NCBI RefSeq assembly: GCF_011694815.1
Contig: NZ_CP050177.1
Coordinates: 5,372,001-5,436,000 of the forward strand
Direction of reading: 5' to 3'
Source of the DNA: Streptomyces liangshanensis
Lineage (GTDB): Bacteria > Actinomycetota > Actinomycetes > Streptomycetales > Streptomycetaceae
DNA length: 64,000 nt
This document shows, piece after piece, positions 38,680 through 46,800 of the stretch; within the stretch, counting starts at the first letter, position 1; each line of letters opens with the position of its first letter. Both the position numbers and the translations under genes were made by a program. The notes beneath the pieces were generated by a model, which saw only the letters and a list, made by a program, of their open reading frames with translations, was not told the origin of the DNA and made no database searches.

Positions 38680-39507
38680 GTGGACTCGATCGGGAAAGCC
38701 CTGCGGGCACTGCGGGACACATCGGGGCTGACCGGTGACACGGTGGCCCGCAGGGCTTCCATGTCCGCCGGGAAGCTGTCGAAGATCGAGAACGGTCGGA
38801 CTCTGCCCACCGTGCAGGACGTCGACCTGGTTCTCTCCGCGCTCGGGGTCTCGGAGGAGGTGAAGGAGCAATTCCTCACGACTGCCCGAGCCGAGGTCAC
38901 GGAGGCCACAGCGTGGCGGCTGCTGCGCCGGATGGGGCCGTGGAAACACCAGAACACCATCAGGGCGATCGAGGCGGGCACCGCCGGCCTCAGGCTTTTT
39001 CAGGGGCAGCTCATCCCGGGACTGCTCCAGACCCCGGAGTACGCGACGGCCGTGTTCTCGTTGCCGCCCGCGCTGCCGGACGAGACGCGGGCCCGGACGG
39101 TGACAGCCAGGCTGGAGCGCCAGGCAACGCTCTACGAAGAGGGCAGGTCCTTCCACTTCGTCATCTGCGAGCACGTCCTTCGGTGGCTGGTCTGTGAGCC
39201 TGCCGTCATGGCTGTCCAGCTCGACCGGCTCGTGTCCCTGTCCCGGCTTCCCCGCGTGCTGATCGGGATCGTGCCGTTGGCCGGCCGGATGCCGGACTTT
39301 CCCATGACGTGCTTCAGCATTCACGACGACCGGCTCGTGCTGGTCGAGACATTCCACTCCGAGATCACGACGCGAGAGCCCAAGGACGTGCAGACGTACG
39401 TCGACACCTTCGAGCGATTCGCGGAGGTAGCGCTCTACGGCGAAGGTATGCGGACCTTGGTCGAGGGAATCCGGGACGGGTTCTTGCCTCAACAAGAAAG
39501 AAGCTAG
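38680..39507 (+). CDS. Scr1-family XRE regulator (HTH plus DUF5753-like)
   Basis: 275 aa. Residues about 5-60 are an XRE helix-turn-helix (GKALRALRDTSGLTGDTVARRASMSAGKLSKIENGRTLPT). The remaining 200 residues match the DUF5753/Scr1 domain (RLFQGQLIPGLLQTPEYATAVF; ERQATLYEEGRSFHFVICEHVLRW; RMPDFPMTCFSIHDDRLVLVETFHSEITTREPKDVQTYVDTFERF). Relatives include WhiJ-like regulators, and NCBI names the group TA-system antitoxin-like. It probably binds DNA near this cassette and senses or sequesters its small partner. GTG 38680. Confidence 0.88.
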   Translation: MDSIGKALRALRDTSGLTGDTVARRASMSAGKLSKIENGRTLPTVQDVDLVLSALGVSEEVKEQFLTTARAEVTEATAWRLLRRMGPWKHQNTIRAIEAGTAGLRLFQGQLIPGLLQTPEYATAVFSLPPALPDETRARTVTARLERQATLYEEGRSFHFVICEHVLRWLVCEPAVMAVQLDRLVSLSRLPRVLIGIVPLAGRMPDFPMTCFSIHDDRLVLVETFHSEITTREPKDVQTYVDTFERFAEVALYGEGMRTLVEGIRDGFLPQQERS

Positions 39508-39563
39508 GGCTACTTCCTCCCAGCCTCAAGGATGGATCCGTAGACAGGACGGGAAGGATTCTC

Positions 39564-40064
39564 ATGACAGTGACCATCGAGTCCCCCAGACCCATCAAGA
39601 CACGCGATCCCCGCCAGATCCTCAACGATGTGGAGCCGTACCTCCAACATCTCACCGTGAACGTTCTCGACGCAGGGATGTCCCTGTGGGAGCGAGAGGT
39701 AACCCTCCTGCTCCGGGACCACACCATGGTGCGAGACATGGCGGAACGCGTCCTCGGAAACGCGGTCATGTACGTCATCGCGTCCATCGAACGCCCGGAC
39801 GTACATCTGGGCGTGGGCAAGATCGTGGACATCGGTGTGCATCAGCTCATCCTCGACACGCCCGTGTGGTTCGCCATCTGCGCCGCTTACAACGGCGGCA
39901 GGTACAAGCACCACGCACCCTTCATCGAGCGGCGCCGGGACGGCCTTTGTCTGCGCACCGAGGAGTTCATCCGCTCCCTGGGCTTCACGCCCGACGAGGA
40001 GCTGTGGGCGATCGACGGGACAGAGTGCTCACCGTGTGACAACAAGGTTCCCGACTCCCACTGA
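39564..40064 (+). CDS. glycine-rich-domain-like protein of unknown function
   Basis: 166 aa. VDIGVHQLILDTPVWFAICAAYNGGRYKHHAPF and the ending GFTPDEELWAIDGTECSPCDN resemble a Streptomyces family with VDIGWH...FC...FIHH and ELW...CxxC motifs, annotated as glycine-rich domain-containing. The conserved His and Cys residues suggest metal binding; no enzymatic role is known. ATG 39564 is preceded by GAAGGA. G+C is lower than the surroundings (36 of 60 bases in 39601-39660). A hairpin follows. Confidence 0.75.
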   Translation: MTVTIESPRPIKTRDPRQILNDVEPYLQHLTVNVLDAGMSLWEREVTLLLRDHTMVRDMAERVLGNAVMYVIASIERPDVHLGVGKIVDIGVHQLILDTPVWFAICAAYNGGRYKHHAPFIERRRDGLCLRTEEFIRSLGFTPDEELWAIDGTECSPCDNKVPDSH

Positions 40065-40079
40065 GCAGGCGCACGCGAC

Positions 40080-40118
40080 GTGCCCCGCACCGGCTCACCA
40101 GCGGCCGGCGCGGGGCAC
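40080..40118. terminator. terminator-like hairpin inside the cassette
   Basis: Stem GTGCCCCGC (40080-40088) with GCGGGGCAC (40110-40118), with an inner CCGG/CCGG pairing, 15 bp after the stop codon of the preceding gene. Confidence 0.65.
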
Positions 40119-40139
40119 GCCCTTACGAAGAGAGCTACG

Positions 40140-40793
40140 GTGCCGGCACGCCATAACCACGATGACGAACGTGATCTCTGGGATGCGTACGCGACCAGCG
40201 TCACCAGGGAGATCGGTGCTCCGGTGATGAACTGGACGCAGTACGCCGGGCACGGCCCAGGTGTGGAGCTTCTTGGTAGCCCGGGCACCGTACTCGAGAT
40301 CGGGTGCGGCACGGGACGGACTCTCGCCTATCTCGCAGAACGGGGGGTGAAGGGGACGGGAGTGGACATGTCCCCTGTCATGGTGGACGCCGTGCGGGAA
40401 CGGTGGGGGGACCGGGTGTCGTTCCACTGCGCGGAAGTGCTGGACTTCCTGCGTGATCACGGGGAGCGGTACGACGCGGTCTACTCGATCTTCGGCGCGG
40501 TCTGGTTCACGGACCCGGCCAAGCTTCTTCCGCTTGTGCTCAACGCGCTCAAGCCGGGCGGGAGCCTGGTCTTCTCACACCCGCCGGCCATCCCCGGAGC
40601 CTACGGGCCGCAGGGCATGTACAAGGGAGGATTCGCAGGCCGGGCACGGTTCACCTACCGCTACAGCTACACCCCTGGGAGGTGGGAGAGCATCTTGCTG
40701 AGGTCTGGTTTCTCGAAAGCGGAGGTTCGGATTCTGGATGCTCCCGAGCCGGACCACATTGGAACGTTGATCGGCCAGGCCGTGACAGGTTGA
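40140..40793 (+). CDS. class I SAM-dependent methyltransferase
   Basis: 217 aa Rossmann methyltransferase: SAM motif I VLEIGCGTGRTLAYLAERG (about residues 46-64), motif II acidic GVDMSPVMVDAV, motif IV YDAVYSIFGAVWF, and post-motif KPGGSLVFSHPPA. The N-terminus DDERDLWDAYATSVTREIG is typical of small-molecule methyltransferases in Streptomyces. The substrate is unknown; it may be the last gene of the cassette. GTG 40140 is preceded by GAAGAGAG. Confidence 0.85.
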   Translation: MPARHNHDDERDLWDAYATSVTREIGAPVMNWTQYAGHGPGVELLGSPGTVLEIGCGTGRTLAYLAERGVKGTGVDMSPVMVDAVRERWGDRVSFHCAEVLDFLRDHGERYDAVYSIFGAVWFTDPAKLLPLVLNALKPGGSLVFSHPPAIPGAYGPQGMYKGGFAGRARFTYRYSYTPGRWESILLRSGFSKAEVRILDAPEPDHIGTLIGQAVTG

Positions 40794-40871
40794 AGCGGAG
40801 CCGGGCGCGCCTGGTTCGCCTCCGTGACGTGCTTCCCGGCCCGCGCGCACGCCCGGTGGGAGACTGGGGGG

Positions 40872-41405
40872 ATGCCTCAGTTCATTGCTCCCGACGTCCT
40901 CGTTCATGCCTCGTTCCTCGACGCGATGGGGGAGTTCGTGGAGGAGGGGGATGGTGAGCGGTCGTTGCTCGTGCACGAGATGGAGCGGTACGCGGGTAGT
41001 TGGCATCGGGCTGACGTGTTCGCCGGGTATGTGGAGCGGCTCAACGCCGAGCCGTTGGAGGAGACGCCGCGGGTCGAGGGGTGGGTGCCCAGCACCACGC
41101 TCTGGTACGTCGAGGGCGACACGTTCCTCGGGCGGCTCGCGATCCGGCACCGGCTCAACCCGTTCCTGCGCGAGCTGGGCGGGCACATCGGGTACGCCGT
41201 ACGGCCCACCGCCCGTCGGCGGGGGTACGCGACCGCGATGCTCGCCGGGTCGCTTCCCGTGGCGCGGCGGATCGGGATCGACCCCGTACTGGTCACCTGC
41301 GACACCACCAACACCGCCTCGCGCAAGGTGATCGAGGCCGTGGGCGGGGTTCTGGAGGACCAGCGCGGCGGAAAGCTCCGGTTCTGGATCCGGACAGGCT
41401 CCTGA
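40872..41405 (+). CDS. GNAT-family N-acetyltransferase
   Basis: 177 aa. The acetyl-CoA binding loop is IGYAVRPTARRRGYATAML (about residues 104-122), followed by the conserved VTCDTTNTASRKVIEAVGG and WIRTG end. It resembles predicted GNATs that acetylate small molecules or proteins. ATG 40872 (MPQFIAPDVL) sits directly after a GGGGGG run. It belongs to the insert between the radical SAM and DUF2344 genes, but its G+C and codon use look like the chromosome rather than the cassette. Confidence 0.85.
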   Translation: MPQFIAPDVLVHASFLDAMGEFVEEGDGERSLLVHEMERYAGSWHRADVFAGYVERLNAEPLEETPRVEGWVPSTTLWYVEGDTFLGRLAIRHRLNPFLRELGGHIGYAVRPTARRRGYATAMLAGSLPVARRIGIDPVLVTCDTTNTASRKVIEAVGGVLEDQRGGKLRFWIRTGS

Positions 41406-41433
41406 CGCGTCCTGTTCGGTAGAGGGGGCCGAC

Positions 41434-42714
41434 ATGGGCGTGAGTGGGGACAAAGGGCGGCGGGACGACGAGCGAGGGGTGCGGCCGTACGGGGCGCACC
41501 GGGCGCCGGCGTCGTACGAGGGGTACGAAGGCGGCGAGGGCTGTCTGACCGTGGCCGTGCGGATCCCGGTGCGGATCGTCGTCCTGGTGGTCGTGCTGCC
41601 CGTAAGCGTGGTGTGGGACCTGCTCGCCGCCGGCGCCAGGGCGGTGGACCGGTCGGTGCTGCGGCCGGTGGGGCGGGGGCTGCTCCTCGGCCTCGCCTGG
41701 CTGGGCCGGGCGTTGGGTGCGCTGGGGCGGGCGCTGGTCGTCGTCCCGCTGGTCTGGTTGTACGGGGCGGTCGCCGTACCGCTCGCCAAGGGGCTGCGAT
41801 GGCTCGCCGTCGCGGTGTTGGTGTGGCCGTTGGTGGGGCTGTGGCGGTACGTGGTGGTGCCGGTGTGGCGGTACGGCGTGGTCGTGCCCCTGGTGTGGGT
41901 GTGGCGCGCGGTGCTCGTCCCGTCCGGCCGAGCGCTGGACCGGCTGTGGACGGCCGCGTACGAGAGCTTGCTCACCCCGCTCGGCAAGGGGCTGCGGTGG
42001 CTGGCCGTCGCGGTGTTGGTGTGGCCGGTGGTGGGGCTGTGGCGGTACGTGGTGGTGCCGGTGTGGCGGTACGGCGTCGTCGCCCCCGCCGCGTGGGTGT
42101 GGCGCGCGGCGCTGGTCCCGCTCGGGAAGGGGATCGGGTGGCTGCTCACCGGTCTCGGCCGCGGCCTCGTGTCCGGCGCCCGCGTCCTGTGGGCCGCCGT
42201 CGTGTGGCTCGCCCTCGCCCTGGTCGTCGTCCCCGGCGGGTGGATCGTCCGGCGGATCCTCGTCCCGGTGGGCCGGGAGACCGGCGCCGCGTTCTCCACC
42301 GCCTGGCGGATCGCCGGGTACCTCTCGCGGGCCCTCGGCAGGGTGCTGGCCTGGCTGGCCTGGAATGCGGTGGGGCGGCCGGGACGTTGGACGTACCAGA
42401 ACGTGTGCACCCCTGTGGGGCACTGGGTACGCGACCGGATGCTGGACCCGGCCGGGCGCGCCTCCCGCGAGATCGGCCGCGTCGCACGGGAAACGCTGGC
42501 GAGCGCCCGGGAGACGTTCCGGCAGACACGGCATGACGCGTGGCGCGCGCTGGTCGGAACGCGGCAGGACGCACGGCGGGACAGACGACCGGGCGCACCA
42601 CGGATGACCGAGCCCCGGGAACCTGTGGCGCACCGTACGCGTACTCTGGGTAGTACAACGACTGTCCCCGGCGCGGTGCCCGCACCTGAGATCTCCTTGC
42701 GCAAGCAGGGGTGA
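41434..42714 (+). CDS. Trp/Val-rich membrane-associated protein with internal duplication
   Basis: 426 aa. A soluble N-terminus (about 1-38) is followed by long alternating segments rich in V, L and W with interspersed R/K, e.g. GLRWLAVAVLVWP, VGLWRYVVVPVWRYGVV and VWVWRAVLVP, repeated twice, and a basic soluble C-terminus rich in Arg (about 330-426). The two copies are near-identical at the DNA level (41785-41922 and 41983-42120). The segments look amphipathic or re-entrant rather than classical helices. Similar proteins are found near rne in Streptomyces, with no known function. ATG 41434. Confidence 0.75.
   Translation: MGVSGDKGRRDDERGVRPYGAHRAPASYEGYEGGEGCLTVAVRIPVRIVVLVVVLPVSVVWDLLAAGARAVDRSVLRPVGRGLLLGLAWLGRALGALGRALVVVPLVWLYGAVAVPLAKGLRWLAVAVLVWPLVGLWRYVVVPVWRYGVVVPLVWVWRAVLVPSGRALDRLWTAAYESLLTPLGKGLRWLAVAVLVWPVVGLWRYVVVPVWRYGVVAPAAWVWRAALVPLGKGIGWLLTGLGRGLVSGARVLWAAVVWLALALVVVPGGWIVRRILVPVGRETGAAFSTAWRIAGYLSRALGRVLAWLAWNAVGRPGRWTYQNVCTPVGHWVRDRMLDPAGRASREIGRVARETLASARETFRQTRHDAWRALVGTRQDARRDRRPGAPRMTEPREPVAHRTRTLGSTTTVPGAVPAPEISLRKQG
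41785..42120. repeat. 138-bp internal direct repeat, 198-bp offset
   Basis: 41785-41922 and 41983-42120 are near-identical and in frame (66-codon offset) within the Trp-rich membrane protein gene; most differences are third-position changes, with a few amino-acid changes near the end. Confidence 0.85.
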
Positions 42715-42834
42715 GCCGGGGGACCCGGGGCCACCCGGACGTCCGAGGGCGGCACGCGAGCGTGTTCCGCCCCGCACCGAGGAGAAGAACCACTGGGCAA
42801 GCGACAGCCCGAGGGGCCGCCAGCCACACCGGCG

Positions 42835-43617
42835 GTGCAGCGCATCCGTTTGCGCTACACCAAGCGGGGCCGCCTCCGGTTCACCAGCCACCGAGACTTC
42901 CAGCGCGCCTTCGAGCGGGCGCTGCGCCGCGCCGAGGTGCCGATGGCGTACTCGGCGGGGTTCACCCCGCACCCGAAGGTGTCGTACGCCAATGCCGCAC
43001 CCACCGGCACGGGCAGTGAGGCCGAGTTCCTGGAGATCGCCCTGGTGGAGCACCGCGACCCGGAGAAGCTGCGTCAGCTGCTCGACGAGTCGCTGCCCAC
43101 CGGTCTCGACATCACCGACGCCGTCGAGGCCCGTACGTCGGGACTCGCCGACCGGCTGACCGCTTCCGTATGGGAGCTGCGGCTGGAGGGCGTCGGTCCC
43201 GAGGAGGCCGGACACGCCGTGTCCGTCTTCCTGAACGCGGAATCGGTCGAGGTCGAGCGCCGTATGAAGAACGGTGTGCGGACCTTCGACACCCGTGCCG
43301 CGGTGGTCTCCCTGGAGGTCACCCCGCCCCGGTCCGATAGGCCGGGGGACGGGCCCTGTGCGATACTGCGCCTGGTTGTTCGGCACGTGACACCTGCCGT
43401 GCGACCTGACGACGTCCTGTCCGGTCTCCGAGCTGTGGCCGACCTGGCGCCGCCGGTCCCCGCAGCGGTGACCAGGCTGGCGCAGGGGCTCTTCGACGAG
43501 GAGTCCGGCACGGTGACCGACCCGCTCGCGCCCGACCGCGAGGCAGCGACGGCCGGCCTGCGACAGGCCGCCGGAACCGCCGCCGCGAAAGCGCCGGAAG
43601 GTGCGGGTTCCGCATAG
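42835..43617 (+). CDS. DUF2344 / TIGR03936 protein, partner of the radical SAM protein
   Basis: 260 aa. The N-terminus RIRLRYTKRGRLRFTSHRDFQRAFERALRR and SAGFTPHPKVSYANAAPTGTGSEAEFLEIAL are diagnostic for DUF2344, which is fused to or next to TIGR03960 radical SAM proteins in many bacteria and lies before rne. It probably binds RNA or assists the radical SAM enzyme. GTG 42835 has no ribosome-binding site; an in-frame CTG at 42793 (LGKRQPEGPP) has GAGGAG upstream, and may be the real start (274 aa). The C-terminal 60 residues are Ala-rich and variable. Confidence 0.88.
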   Translation: MQRIRLRYTKRGRLRFTSHRDFQRAFERALRRAEVPMAYSAGFTPHPKVSYANAAPTGTGSEAEFLEIALVEHRDPEKLRQLLDESLPTGLDITDAVEARTSGLADRLTASVWELRLEGVGPEEAGHAVSVFLNAESVEVERRMKNGVRTFDTRAAVVSLEVTPPRSDRPGDGPCAILRLVVRHVTPAVRPDDVLSGLRAVADLAPPVPAAVTRLAQGLFDEESGTVTDPLAPDREAATAGLRQAAGTAAAKAPEGAGSA

Positions 43618-43850
43618 GCGGTCGTCACAGCGCAGCCCTGGTACTCGGGAGCCACCTGGGTCGGGCGGCGCGTCCTACCAAAACAGACTTTCGCCAGGCC
43701 GTACGTACTTCGCGTAGGGAACCGGCGAGCCAGACATAACAGTTCCCGTGCGGCGCCCGCGCCCCGGACGGCGGCGATCGCGCGATGCGCGAGCCGCGGC
43801 CGGACCGGAATCAGGCGCGGCGCCCGGGAACGCGACGGGAGAAACCCCGC

Positions 43851-46800
43851 ATGCTCGAGAACGACGAACCCGGTACGGCCGGGACCACCGAAGAAGACAA
43901 CAACACCCCCAGCGACACGCTGCCCCCCCGGCGCAGGCGCCGCGCGGCCTCCCGCCCCGCGGGTCCGCCGGTGGCGGGCACCGAGGCGGCGGAAGCCGCC
44001 GGCTCGGAAGCCGTGAGCGGTACGGAGAACGGCGCGGCGGCAGCCGCACCGGCGGCGGACGAGGCGTCTGCCGAGGCACCCGCGCCCCGAGCCCGGCGCC
44101 GGGCCACCCGCAAGGTGGCCGCGCCCGTGACGAGCACGGAGACGGCGGACGCCCCCGCGGAGCCGGTCGCAGCCCCCGTGGCGGAGGAGACGGCCGCGGC
44201 GTCCGACGAGGCGCCCGCGCCGCGTACGCGCCGCCGTGCCACCCGCAAGGCCACCGCGCCCGCCGGGCCGCCGCAGGCCGAGGACGCGGCGGAGACCGCG
44301 CAGGCCGCGCAGGTCACGGACACCGCGCAGAGCGCCGACGCCGTCACGGCCGAGGAGACACCCGCCGGGACGGCCGACGAGGCGCCCGCGCCGCGTACCC
44401 GCCGCCGCGCCACCCGCAAGGTCGCCGCACCCGTGACGACCCCGCAGGACGAGGCCCCGGCGGCCGAGGAGACCCCGGCCGCGACCGCGACCGACACCCC
44501 GGCCGAGGCCCCCGCCGAGGACGCGGCGCCCGCCGCCCGCCCCCGCCGCCGTGCCACCCGCAGGGCCACCGCGCCCGCCGGTGCGCCCGCCCCCGGCACG
44601 GCAGCCGCCGACGAGACCGAGCCCGTGGCCGGCGAGAGCCTGCCCGAGGAGGCCGTCGCCCAGATCAGCGCCGACGAGACCCAGGTCGAGGCGGCCGCCA
44701 AGGCCGCGACCCGGGGCCGTACGCGCCGCAGGGCCGCCGCCCCCGAGACCACCCCCGCCGCCTCCGAGCCCGTGGAGAGCGCCCCCGAGCCCCAGGCCGC
44801 CAGGAAGCCGGAGCCGGCCAGGAAGGCCGAGCCGGTCAAGCAGCCCGAGCGGGAGCCCGAGGCCCCCGAGCGCTCGCGCCGCCGCGCCGCGCGGCCCGCC
44901 GTGGCCGTCTTCCAGGCCCCGGTCTTCACCGAGCCGATGTTCCAGACCCCCGAGACGGCCGCCGCGATGGCCGCGGCCGCGGGGACCCGCGGGCACGACG
45001 ACCTCGACGACCACATCGACGAGGACGAGGAGACGCAGGACTCGAACGACACGGACACGACGGAGAACACGGCGCACGCCGAGCCCGTCGCCGCTCCCGA
45101 GCCGGGTGGCCGCCGCAGGCGCCGCCGTCGCGGTGAGTCCGCCGAGCCCGCCGAGGCCCCGCGCGCCGTCGAGGCGCCCGCCGCCCAGGAGCAGCACGCC
45201 GACGACAGCGAGCCGGAGACCGACCAGGGCGCCGAGGGCGCCGACGGTTCCTTCGACGACGGCGACGAGTACGGTGACCGCCCGTCGCGGCGCCGCCGCC
45301 GCGGTGGCCGCCGCCGCCGTCGCGGTGAGTCCGCCGAGTCGGACGACACGCAGGACGAGCAGCAGGACGACCAGCACGACCAGCACGACCGTCAGGACCG
45401 GCACGACCGCCCCGCCCGCGCGGCCGACCGTACGCACGACCAGGCCGGCCACGACGGCGACGAGGCGGAGCGGTCGTTCGACGACGGCGACGAGTCCTCC
45501 TACGACGAGGACAACGGGTCGGGCGCCGGTTCCTCCAGCAGCCGCCGCCGTCGCCGCAGGCGCCGCCGCAGCGGTGACAGCGGCCCCGAGGCCGAGGCCA
45601 CGCAGAACGGCCAGGACGACCCGGAGCGTACGGTCGTCAAGGTCCGCGAGCCGCGTGAGCGGCGCGCGAAGGAGACCGACCGCGAGCGCGAGATCCACAG
45701 CGGCTCCGACGAGGTGCAGTCCATCAAGGGCTCGACCCGCCTGGAGGCCAAGAAGCAGCGCCGCCGCGAGGGGCGCGAGCAGGGCCGCCGCCGCGTACCG
45801 ATCATCACCGAGGCGGAGTTCCTCGCCCGGCGCGAGGCCGTCGAGCGCGTGATGGTCGTCCGCCAGAACGGCGAGCGCACCCAGATCGGCGTCCTCGAGG
45901 ACAACGTGCTCGTCGAGCACTACGTCAACAAGGAACAGGCCACCAGCTACGTCGGCAACGTGTACCTGGGCAAGGTGCAGAACGTACTGCCGTCCATGGA
46001 GGCCGCGTTCGTCGACATCGGCAAGGGGCGCAACGCCGTCCTGTACGCCGGTGAGGTCAACTTCGAGGCGCTGGGCATGGCCAACGGCCCGCGCCGCATC
46101 GAGACCGCGCTCAAGTCCGGCCAGTCGGTGCTCGTCCAGGTGACGAAGGACCCGATCGGCCACAAGGGCGCGCGCCTCACCAGCCAGGTGTCCCTGCCCG
46201 GCCGCTACCTGGTCTACGTGCCCGAGGGCTCGATGACCGGCATCAGCCGCAAGCTGCCCGACACCGAGCGGGCCCGGCTCAAGTCCATCCTCAAGAAGAT
46301 CGTCCCCGATGACGCCGGCGTCATCGTCCGCACGGCCGCCGAGGGCGCCAGCGAGGACGAGCTGCGCCGTGACGTCGAGCGCCTCCAGGGCCAGTGGGAG
46401 GACATCAAGAAGAAGTCGAAGAGCGGCAACGCCCCGACGCTTCTCTACGGTGAGCCCGACATGACCGTCCGGGTCGTCCGCGACATCTTCAACGAGGACT
46501 TCACGAAGGTCATCGTCAGCGGCGACGACGCGTGGCAGACCATCCACGGTTACGTGGCGCACGTGGCGCCCGACCTCTCCGACCGGCTGACGCGCTGGAC
46601 GAGCGAGGTCGACGTCTTCGCGACGTACCGCATCGACGAGCAGCTGATGAAGGCGCTGGACCGCAAGGTCTGGTTGCCCAGCGGTGGTTCGCTGGTCATC
46701 GACAAGACCGAGGCCATGATCGTGGTCGACGTCAACACCGGGAAGTTCACCGGCCAGGGCGGCAACCTGGAGGAGACCGTCACCAGGAACAACCTGGAGG

